Assembly: GCA_947478535.1 (NCBI GenBank)
Contig: CANJXD010000168.1
Location: forward strand, 1-10,396
From: Acetobacteraceae bacterium
GTDB taxonomy: Bacteria; Pseudomonadota; Alphaproteobacteria; Acetobacterales; Acetobacteraceae
DNA length: 10,396 nt
Direction: 5' to 3'
The translations under genes and the position numbers were made by a program. The notes beneath the pieces are model-generated. The model worked only from the letters and a program-made list of their open reading frames with translations, had not been told where the DNA came from and did not search any database. How positions within the stretch are numbered: the stretch's first letter is position 1; each line of letters begins with the position of its first letter. Positions 1-5,865 of this stretch are shown here, one piece after another.

Positions 1-130
1 GCTGAAGGCCGCGCTGAACCTGCTGGGCTGGCCCGCCGGCGTGCCGCGGGACCCGGTGATGCCGCTGGAGCCGGCGGCGCTGGACAAGCTCCGCCGCACA
101 CTGGACGAACTCGGCCTGCTGCCGGGTTGA
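1..130 (+). CDS. DapA-family (dihydrodipicolinate synthase-like) lyase/deaminase, 3' end only
   Basis: Only the last 42 codons, read from base 2, and the stop at 128-130 are inside the window. The residues (start LKAALNLLGWPAGVPRD, end LDELGLLPG) match the usual C-terminal end of the DapA/N-acetylneuraminate lyase family. There a KAALxLLG helix is followed by a short Pro-rich turn and a final Leu-rich helix. Family members are class I aldolases, or decarboxylating or deaminating lyases, that use a Schiff-base lysine. That lysine lies outside the window, so the reaction cannot be read. The next gene starts on the last base of this stop codon (TGATG), which suggests co-translation. Because an HcnABC/D-hydroxyproline-dehydrogenase-like trio follows, a pyrroline-4-hydroxy-2-carboxylate deaminase is an attractive specific guess, but it is inference. 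Other family members are possible. Confidence 0.65.
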   Translation, partial: LKAALNLLGWPAGVPRDPVMPLEPAALDKLRRTLDELGLLPG

Positions 131-411
131 TGACATCCACTCTCCGCATCGCCGGGCTGCGTTGCGGTGCGGTGGTGCGCTTCACGCTGGATGGCGTGCC
201 GATGCAGGGCCATGCCGGCGAGAGCCTCGGCGCGGCGCTGCTGGCCGCCGGGGTGCGGGTGCTGCGCCACGGGCCGGAGGATGGCGGGCCTCGGGGCCTG
301 TTCTGCGCCATGGGCAGTTGCCAGGAATGCCGCATCCTCGTCGAGGGCCAGGTGGTGGAAGCCTGCCGCCAGCCGATCGCGGAGGGGATGCGGGTGGAAC
401 GCCTGGGATGA
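130..411 (+). CDS. (2Fe-2S)-binding small subunit of a heteromeric FAD dehydrogenase (HcnA-like)
   Basis: A 93-residue protein with a plant-ferredoxin-type [2Fe-2S] ligand set: C59, C64 and C67 in FCAMGSCQEC, then C79 in VVEAC. The spacing is C-x4-C-x2-C-x11-C. The N-terminal half (TLDGVPMQGHAGESL) is the short beta-grasp part typical of HcnA and the gamma subunits of opine oxidase or D-hydroxyproline dehydrogenase. These small subunits pass electrons between the two flavoprotein partners. The start is the ATG at 130, overlapping the previous stop by one base; a TTG at 127-129 is in frame but would only add one Met. The stop overlaps the start of the next gene as ATGA. Family assignment is firm, the enzyme substrate is not. 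Confidence 0.88.
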   Translation: MTSTLRIAGLRCGAVVRFTLDGVPMQGHAGESLGAALLAAGVRVLRHGPEDGGPRGLFCAMGSCQECRILVEGQVVEACRQPIAEGMRVERLG

Positions 412-1787
412 CCGACCTCATCATCATCGGTGGCGGCCCGGCTGGTGCGGCGGCCGCGGTGGAAGCCAGCGCGCTCGGCCTTGCGACCATCCTGCTGGAT
501 GAAGCGCCAGCCGCCGGCGGCCAGGTGCATCGCGCGCCCTCCGCCGCGCTGCTGGATGCCCCGGCGGGGGAGGGGGCCGCCCTGCGCGCGGCGCTCGCCG
601 CCAGCACGGCGCGGCATTTGCCGTCCCGCCGCGTCTGGATGCTGACGCGGGATTTCCGGGTCTCCGCGATCGGCCCGGACGGGCCGGAGGAATTCCGTGC
701 CCCGGCGCTGATCCTCGCCACCGGCACGACGGAACGCGTGCTGCCCATCCCGGGCTGGACCCTGCCCGGCGTCTTCGGCCTTGCCGCGACGACGCTGCTG
801 TTGAAGGCCGAAGGCGTGCTGCCCGGCCGCCGCGTCGTGGTCGCCGGCACGGGGCCGCTGCTGGCGCTCGTCGCGGCGTCGCTGCTCGATGCGGGGGCGG
901 AGGTGGTGGCGGTGGTGGATGCCCAGCCCCGCGCCGCCTGGATCGCTGCCCTGCCGCAACTGGCGCGGCGGCCGGATTTGCTGGCGCGCGGCGCTGGCTG
1001 GGTCATGAAGCTTCTCGCGGCGCGCGTGCCGATCCTGTCCGCCCATGCGGTGACGCGCATCGAGGGGGAGGGGGAGGTCGCGCGCGTGCATGTCGCGCCG
1101 CTCGGTGGTGGTGCGCCGCGCGTGTTGGGCTGCGATGCCGTATGCCTCGGCCATGGCCTGCAACCCGCGACCGAGGCGGGCCGCATCCTCGGGGCCGCGC
1201 ATGTCCATGATGCCGCGCGCGGCGGCTTCGTGCCCGTGCTGGACGCAGATTTCATGACCAGCATTCCTGGCCTGTTCGCCTGCGGCGATGGCGCGGGGCT
1301 CGAAGGCGCCGCCGCCGCGCCGCTCTCCGGCCGCATCGCCGCCCTCTCCGCCGCGCGCCATCTCGGCCGCGCTGTCCCGGAGCCGCACCTCGCGGCCTTG
1401 CGCGTCGCCCATGCCCGCGCCGCTGGCTTCGGCCGCGCGATGGCCGCGCTGGCGGAACCACCCGCCGCGCTGCTCGGCCTCATCACGCCTGAGACGCTGG
1501 TTTGCCGGTGCGAGGGGGTGATGCGTGCGGCGGTGGAACGGGCCGTGACGCGCGGCGCCTCCACCCTCATCGAGATCAAGGCCGCGACGCGCTGCGGCAT
1601 GGGGTCCTGCGGCGGGCGCGTCTGCACGGAAGGCGCGGCACGCGTGCTCGCTGCCGCCACCGGCCAGGACCGCGCCGCGATCGCGCCCGCCACCGCGCGG
1701 CCGCCGCTGCGCCCGGTGCCCTTCGACGCGATCTCCGGTGGCTTCGACTATGACGAACTGCCCATCCCCGCGCCGGCCCCGCTATGA
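408..1787 (+). CDS. FAD/NAD(P)-binding oxidoreductase with C-terminal BFD-type [2Fe-2S] domain (HcnB-like alpha subunit)
   Basis: A 459-residue flavoprotein. It begins with a dinucleotide-binding fold (GGGPAG, residues 8-13), followed by the ATGTTE motif near 104-109. A second Rossmann motif (GTGP, 147-150) and the FAD-contacting ACGDGAG (291-297) complete the pyridine-nucleotide-disulphide-oxidoreductase fold. The C-terminus (about 365-410) is a BFD-like [2Fe-2S] domain with C366 and C368 in CRC and C401 and C406 in CGGRVC; C396 is an extra nearby cysteine. This domain order is that of HcnB, opine oxidase subunit A and the alpha subunit of D-hydroxyproline dehydrogenase. It probably forms a complex with the products on either side. 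The ATG at 408 overlaps the previous stop (ATGA). Reading frame further upstream is open to 162 but would duplicate the small-subunit gene in another frame, so 408 is preferred. The stop overlaps the next start the same way. Confidence 0.9.
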   Translation: MTDLIIIGGGPAGAAAAVEASALGLATILLDEAPAAGGQVHRAPSAALLDAPAGEGAALRAALAASTARHLPSRRVWMLTRDFRVSAIGPDGPEEFRAPALILATGTTERVLPIPGWTLPGVFGLAATTLLLKAEGVLPGRRVVVAGTGPLLALVAASLLDAGAEVVAVVDAQPRAAWIAALPQLARRPDLLARGAGWVMKLLAARVPILSAHAVTRIEGEGEVARVHVAPLGGGAPRVLGCDAVCLGHGLQPATEAGRILGAAHVHDAARGGFVPVLDADFMTSIPGLFACGDGAGLEGAAAAPLSGRIAALSAARHLGRAVPEPHLAALRVAHARAAGFGRAMAALAEPPAALLGLITPETLVCRCEGVMRAAVERAVTRGASTLIEIKAATRCGMGSCGGRVCTEGAARVLAAATGQDRAAIAPATARPPLRPVPFDAISGGFDYDELPIPAPAPL

Positions 1788-2896
1788 GCGAAACCTGGGA
1801 CCTCGCCGTCATCGGCGGCGGCCTGATGGGCTGCGCCGCAGCGCTGCGGGCGCAGCAGGGCGGCATGCGCGCCGTTGTGGTCGAACAGGGGGAGATCGGT
1901 GGCGGCGCCTCCGGCGTGAATGCCGGCACGCTCTCGCTGCAGATCAAGCGCGTGCGGCTGATGCCCTACGCCCTGCGCGGCCGCGCGCTGTGGGAGGAAG
2001 CAGGCGAGGCCGTCGGCTACCACCGCACCGGCGGCTACACCCTCGCTTTCAATGATCGCGAGGCCGAGTTGCTGACCACCCGCATGGCGATGAAGCGGGA
2101 CGCCGGCGCGCCGGTCGAGATCATCTCCCCCAACCAGGTCGCGGCGGAGGAACCGGGTCTCGCGCGGCGAATCGTGTTGGCGTCCTGGTGCCCGCTCGAC
2201 GGCTACGCGAATTCAAGCCTGACCGGCCAGTTCTGGCGAGGGCGCCTGCGTGAAGGCGGCGTCACGATGCGCGAACAGACGAAGGTGACGGCCATCGAGC
2301 GGCGCCCGGAAGGCGGCTGGCGGCTGGTGACGAACCAGGGTGTCATCGACTGTACGCGCTTGCTGATCGCGACCGGTGGCTGGATGAAGCCCGTGGCCGC
2401 GCTGCTCGGCATCGACATGCCGGTGCGGGCGCGCATCAACACCGTGGCGGTGACGGAACGCGGCCCGCGCCTCGTGAACAGCGTCATCGGCCATGCGACC
2501 GGCCTGCTCACCCTGAAGCAGAAGCCGAACGGCACGGTGCTGATCGGTGGCGGCTGGCAGGGCCGCGGCACGCCGCAGGAAGGGCGGGGTGAGGTCGATG
2601 CGGATACGCTGACGCCGAGCCTCCGCCTCGCGCAATTCGCCGTGCCCGGCCTTTCGGCTTTTCGCGTGCTGCGGGCCTGGACGGGGTTCGAGGCGAATGT
2701 GCCGGATTTCTTCCCGCTTGCCGGCCTCGCCCCGGGCTTCGACGATGTGTTCCTTCTGGGCTGCGTGCGTGGCGGCTACACCATCGGCCCCTATATCGGC
2801 GGGCTGATGGGCGATTTCATCCTGGGGCGCGAACCCGAACTGCCCTTGTTCGACCCCGGTCGCAACTTCGATCCCGACGGAGACAAAATCGCATGA
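1784..2896 (+). CDS. FAD-dependent oxidoreductase, DAO family (HcnC-like beta subunit)
   Basis: A 370-residue protein of the D-amino-acid oxidase/glycine oxidase/sarcosine oxidase fold. The FAD ADP-binding motif GGGLMG is at residues 11-16, followed by the E34-containing end of beta-2 and the GGGASGVNAG loop (39-48). The C-terminal CVRGGYTIGPYIGGLMG (327-343) is the usual last FAD-contact segment of the family. In HcnABC-type complexes this subunit holds the flavin that oxidises the C-N bond of the amine or imino acid, and the neighbours carry electrons away. It is somewhat shorter than HcnC. The start overlaps the previous stop as ATGA with no clear Shine-Dalgarno sequence before it, consistent with translational coupling. 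Likely substrates are a D-amino acid, cyclic imino acid (such as D-hydroxyproline) or opine. The sequence alone does not decide. Confidence 0.88.
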   Translation: MSETWDLAVIGGGLMGCAAALRAQQGGMRAVVVEQGEIGGGASGVNAGTLSLQIKRVRLMPYALRGRALWEEAGEAVGYHRTGGYTLAFNDREAELLTTRMAMKRDAGAPVEIISPNQVAAEEPGLARRIVLASWCPLDGYANSSLTGQFWRGRLREGGVTMREQTKVTAIERRPEGGWRLVTNQGVIDCTRLLIATGGWMKPVAALLGIDMPVRARINTVAVTERGPRLVNSVIGHATGLLTLKQKPNGTVLIGGGWQGRGTPQEGRGEVDADTLTPSLRLAQFAVPGLSAFRVLRAWTGFEANVPDFFPLAGLAPGFDDVFLLGCVRGGYTIGPYIGGLMGDFILGREPELPLFDPGRNFDPDGDKIA

Positions 2897-3666
2897 GCGT
2901 GCTTCCCCTCGCTGGCCGGACTGCCATCGTCACCGGCGCTGGCACCGGCATCGGCCGTGCCTGCGCGCTGCGGCTCGCGGAGGCGGGCGCCTTCGTCGTC
3001 TGCGCCGGCCGCACCATGGCGACGATCACCGCGGTCGCGGAACAGGCGAAGGGCTTGGCCGTGCTGTGCGACGTGACGCAGGAAGACCAGGTGGCGCATC
3101 TTTTCGCGGAAGCGCTGCGCGCCGGCAACAACCGCGTTGATGTGCTGGTGAACAATGCCGGCATCACCGGGCCCGTGGGCGCGCTGGCCGATGTCGATCT
3201 CGACCAGTGGCGCGACTGCATGGAGACGAACATCATGGGCGCGCTGCTGTGCCTGCGCCATGCCGCCCGCGTGATGGGCGCGCAGAAGCGCGGTTCCATC
3301 GTCAACATGGCGTCCCGCATGGGGTTGCAGGGCTACCCCAACCGCACCGCCTATTGCGCCACGAAGTTCGCCCTGATCGGCATTTCCGAATCCCTCGCCC
3401 GCGAGCTCGGCCCGCTGGGCGTGCGCGTCAACGCGCTCTGCCCCGGCGCCGTGAGCGGGGAGCTGATGGACCGCATCATCGCCAGCCGCGCGGCGCTGGA
3501 AGGCCGCCCGCCGGAGGAGATCATCAAGCGGGACTATAGCGACCCCGCCGCGCTGCGCCGCTGGCTCTCGCCGGAGGAAGTGGCGGAAGCCGCGCTGTTC
3601 CTCGCCTCCGATGCCTCCTCCGCCATCACCGGGGATCGCATCAAGGTGGATTGCGGCCGCTTCTGA
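2893..3666 (+). CDS. SDR-family oxidoreductase (classical short-chain dehydrogenase)
   Basis: A 257-residue classical short-chain dehydrogenase/reductase. The cofactor motif TGAGTGIG is at 14-21, NNAG at 87-90, and the catalytic tetrad is N113, S141, Y154 and K158 (in YCATK). The C-terminal LFLASDASSAITGD is typical of the family. Arg40 directly after beta-2 (CAGRT) suggests preference for NADP(H) over NAD(H); this is inferred from the general SDR rule. It would oxidise an alcohol or reduce a carbonyl in the pathway encoded by this operon; the substrate cannot be read from the sequence. The start overlaps the previous stop (ATGA), and a GGAG at 2879-2882, ten bases upstream, can serve as ribosome binding site. 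The stop overlaps the CoA-transferase start by one base. Confidence 0.92.
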   Translation: MSVLPLAGRTAIVTGAGTGIGRACALRLAEAGAFVVCAGRTMATITAVAEQAKGLAVLCDVTQEDQVAHLFAEALRAGNNRVDVLVNNAGITGPVGALADVDLDQWRDCMETNIMGALLCLRHAARVMGAQKRGSIVNMASRMGLQGYPNRTAYCATKFALIGISESLARELGPLGVRVNALCPGAVSGELMDRIIASRAALEGRPPEEIIKRDYSDPAALRRWLSPEEVAEAALFLASDASSAITGDRIKVDCGRF

Positions 3667-4871
3667 TGCGCGCGCTGGACGGCATCCGCATCCTGGACTT
3701 CAGCCACGTCATCGCAGGGCCCTTCTGCACGGTGCAGCTGGCCCTGCTGGGGGCTGAGGTCATCAAGGTGGAGGAGCCTTCGGCGGGGGACTACATGCGC
3801 GGCCGCGGCGGTGACAATGCGCTGCGCCCGCTGCTGATGGGCGACCACTTCGCGACGCAGAACGCGAACAAGCGCAGCATCACCATCGACCTGAAGACCG
3901 AGGCGGGCAGGGTGCTCGCGCGCCGCCTGGCGAAGACGGCGGATGTGGTGGTGGAGAATTTCCGCCCCGGCGTCATGGCCCGCCTCGGGCTCGATCACGC
4001 GACGCTGTCGGCGGAGAATCCGCGCCTCATCACCTGTTCCCTCAGCGGCTATGGCCAGTCCGGCCCGCTCGCCACGCGCCCGGTCTACGACAATGTCGTG
4101 CAGGCCTTCTGTGGGCTGATGGCGATGACGGGCACGCGGGAGTCGGGGCCGTTGAAGGCCGGTGCCCCGCTGCTCGACTACGCCTCCGGCACCATGGCCG
4201 CCTTCGCGGTGACGACGGCGCTGCTGCGGCGGGAACGCTGGGGGCAGGGGCAGCATGTCGATGTCGCGATGCTCGACACGGCGCTGCTGCTGATGTCGCC
4301 GGTCATCTCCTCGCTGGTCAATGGCGGCAAGGCGCCGCGACTGCATGCGAATGAACACGCCCTCGCCGGCGCCAGTTGCTACGAGGCCGAGGACGGTGCG
4401 CTGATCATGCTCGGCGCCTGTACGCAGCGGCAGTTCGAGGATCTCTGCACCCTGATCGGCCGCGCCGACCTGCTGGCCGATCCGCGCTTCGCCGATGTGC
4501 GGTGGCAGGACCCGCATCGCGCGGCGCTGGAGGCGATTCTCGCTGGTGAGATGCGCCGCCGCCCCGCGGCTGCATGGGAAGACCTGCTGGCGGAAACTAT
4601 CCCCGCCGCGCGCGTGCGCACGCTGGCCGAAGCGCTCGCGGATGCCGATGCCGCCGGCCGTGGCGTGCTCGCCGATACGCCCTGGCCGAGCGCCCGCGGC
4701 GCGGTCACCATCCCCGTCACCGCCTTCCGCGCCGATGCCGATGGCCCGGCGCTGGATACGCCGCCGCCGCGCCTTGGCGAGCATACCGAGGCCGTGCTGC
4801 TTGATGCCGGCCTGACCGAAACCGAGATCGCCGCGCTGCGCGCAGCCGGCGCGCTCGGCCCACCGGACTGA
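3666..4871 (+). CDS. CaiB/BaiF family (family III) CoA-transferase
   Basis: A 401-residue protein of the family III CoA-transferases, whose members move CoA between carboxylic acids through an aspartyl-CoA anhydride. The N-terminus (GIRILDFSHVIAGPFCTVQL, LLGAEVIKVE) is the standard opening. D171 in GAPLLDYASG sits where the catalytic Asp of formyl-CoA transferase (Asp169) lies, followed by the family's AAFAVTTALLRRE helix. Length fits the usual 390-410 residues. The start at 3666 overlaps the SDR stop as TGATG. An in-frame TTG at 3651 would add five residues but lies in the SDR coding region, so it is less likely. The acid activated is unknown. Its place after the SDR suggests the oxidised carbon skeleton is converted to a CoA ester, which is inference. 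Confidence 0.93.
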   Translation: MRALDGIRILDFSHVIAGPFCTVQLALLGAEVIKVEEPSAGDYMRGRGGDNALRPLLMGDHFATQNANKRSITIDLKTEAGRVLARRLAKTADVVVENFRPGVMARLGLDHATLSAENPRLITCSLSGYGQSGPLATRPVYDNVVQAFCGLMAMTGTRESGPLKAGAPLLDYASGTMAAFAVTTALLRRERWGQGQHVDVAMLDTALLLMSPVISSLVNGGKAPRLHANEHALAGASCYEAEDGALIMLGACTQRQFEDLCTLIGRADLLADPRFADVRWQDPHRAALEAILAGEMRRRPAAAWEDLLAETIPAARVRTLAEALADADAAGRGVLADTPWPSARGAVTIPVTAFRADADGPALDTPPPRLGEHTEAVLLDAGLTETEIAALRAAGALGPPD

Positions 4872-4885
4872 ACCCACCACCAGCC

Positions 4886-4894
4886 AGGAGAAGG
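4886..4894 (+). promoter_or_regulatory. Ribosome binding site of the TctC-like receptor gene
   Basis: AGGAGAAGG lies in the 28-base gap after the CoA-transferase stop. Its AGGAG core (4886-4890) is nine bases from the ATG at 4900. It is the clearest Shine-Dalgarno sequence on the plus strand and supports 4900 over the second ATG at 4906. It may allow the receptor to be made at a higher level than the overlapping enzyme genes. Confidence 0.7.
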
Positions 4895-4899
4895 CTTCC

Positions 4900-5856
4900 A
4901 TGCCCATGCATCGTCGTCGCCTGCTCGCCTCGCTTGCCGCAACCCCGCTGCTGCCGCGCATCGCGCTCGCGCAGGCAAGGCCCGTGCGCTTCCTCGTCGG
5001 CTTCGCCGCCGGCGGCACCATCGACATCGCCGCGCGATTGCTGGCGGAGAAACTTTCGCCAGTTTGGGGTCAGCCGGTGGTGGTGGAGAACCGCGCCGGG
5101 GCTGGCGGTACGCTTGCCGGCCTCGCTGTCGCGCGCGCGGCGCCGGATGGCACGACGATCCTGATATGCTCGGCCGCCGAGGTCGCGGTCGCACCCTATA
5201 CCCAGGCGAGTCTGGCCTATAATCCGCGCACCGAGATGACACCGATCATGCTCGCGGCGCGCAATCCCTTCGCGCTGGTGGTCAGCGCGGCGCTGCCCAT
5301 CCGCACGCTGCCGGAGTTGGTGGAGTATGCGAAGCGCAACCCGGTCAGCTATGCGAGCTCAGGTGTCGGTACGACGACGCATTTCGTCTCGGAACTGTTC
5401 AAGCTGCGGGCCGGCGTCGATATCGAACACGTGCCCTATCGCGGCACCGCGCAGTTGCAGGCGGACCTCATCGCCGGGCGCGTGCACATGGCCTTCGATG
5501 CTGTGTCCGCCGTGCTGCCCAATGTCCAGGCCGGGCGCCTCCGCGCCATCGGCGTCGCGACCGCCGCCCGCACGCCGCTGGCGCCGGAGATCCCCACGCT
5601 GAACGAGCTTGGGCTGACAGGCTTCGCCGGCGGCGGCTGGGCTGGGGTGATCGGCCCGGCCAACATGCCGGCCGATCTCGTCGCGCGGCTGGAGGGCGAT
5701 TTCCGTGCCGCGATGGCGGCCGGCGTGGCGGAGGAACTGGCCAAGCGCGGCTTCGACCCCGTCGGCAGCACCGCCGCCGAATTCCGCGCCTTCATCGCGG
5801 AAGAAGATGCGCGATGGGGCGAAGTGGCGCGCCGCGCCGGCATCCAGCCGGCGTAG
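4900..5856 (+). CDS. Tripartite tricarboxylate transporter substrate-binding protein (TctC/Bug family)
   Basis: A 318-residue periplasmic solute receptor. The N-terminus has an RRRLLAS run followed by a hydrophobic stretch and an ALAQA cleavage region (about residue 24-26). The paired arginines resemble a Tat signal, although Sec export is also possible. The mature protein shows Bug-family hallmarks: FLVGFAAGGTIDIAAR (31-46) with the ligand-loop Asp42, GQPVVVENRAGAGG (57-70), YASSGVGTTTHFVSELFK (151-168) and HVPYRG (177-182). Bug proteins bind carboxylates or amino acids for TctAB-type permeases, and many are encoded without a permease gene nearby, as here. It follows the CoA-transferase by 28 bases and is probably the last gene of the plus-strand operon. 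Its ligand is plausibly the compound degraded by the upstream enzymes, but that is inference. Confidence 0.93.
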   Translation: MPMHRRRLLASLAATPLLPRIALAQARPVRFLVGFAAGGTIDIAARLLAEKLSPVWGQPVVVENRAGAGGTLAGLAVARAAPDGTTILICSAAEVAVAPYTQASLAYNPRTEMTPIMLAARNPFALVVSAALPIRTLPELVEYAKRNPVSYASSGVGTTTHFVSELFKLRAGVDIEHVPYRGTAQLQADLIAGRVHMAFDAVSAVLPNVQAGRLRAIGVATAARTPLAPEIPTLNELGLTGFAGGGWAGVIGPANMPADLVARLEGDFRAAMAAGVAEELAKRGFDPVGSTAAEFRAFIAEEDARWGEVARRAGIQPA

Positions 5857-5865
5857 CCGCCTACG
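5852..5865. other. Small inverted repeat spanning the convergent stop codons
   Basis: CGTAG at 5852-5856 and CTACG at 5861-5865 are perfect inverse complements around a CCGC loop. The stem includes the TAG stop of the plus-strand receptor gene and the TAG stop of the minus-strand receptor gene. Pairing breaks at the next position (G opposite G), and no T-run follows on either side. It is far weaker than a normal intrinsic terminator and may be coincidence. Confidence 0.25.

Noticed and set aside
127..129. TTG as start of the small Fe-S subunit
   Set aside because: The ATG immediately after it (130) gives the same frame and forms a TGATG overlap with the upstream stop.
1062..1080. G-rich run (GAGGGGGAGGGGGAGG), also a similar run near 564-577, as possible G-quadruplexes
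   Set aside because: Each has only two runs of three or more G. They are explained by Glu/Gly codons inside the alpha-subunit gene.
182..1693. A 503-codon open frame on the minus strand opposite the alpha-subunit gene
   Set aside because: Its product is low-complexity Ala/Arg/Ser/Pro-rich with no domain. The plus-strand frame has clear FAD and Fe-S motifs. Long antisense frames are expected at this GC content.
130..2896. Hydrogen cyanide synthase (hcnABC)
   Set aside because: The architecture fits, but the coupled DapA-like, SDR and CoA-transferase genes point to catabolism. The beta subunit is shorter than HcnC, and the same domain set occurs in opine and hydroxyproline dehydrogenases.
3534..5027. 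A 497-codon minus-strand frame opposite the CoA-transferase
   Set aside because: The product is Arg/Gly/His-rich without recognisable motifs and covers parts of three real plus-strand genes.
5852..5865. Bidirectional intrinsic terminator between the convergent operons
   Set aside because: The stem is only five base pairs, it is not followed by a T-run in either direction, and extension is blocked by a G-G mismatch.
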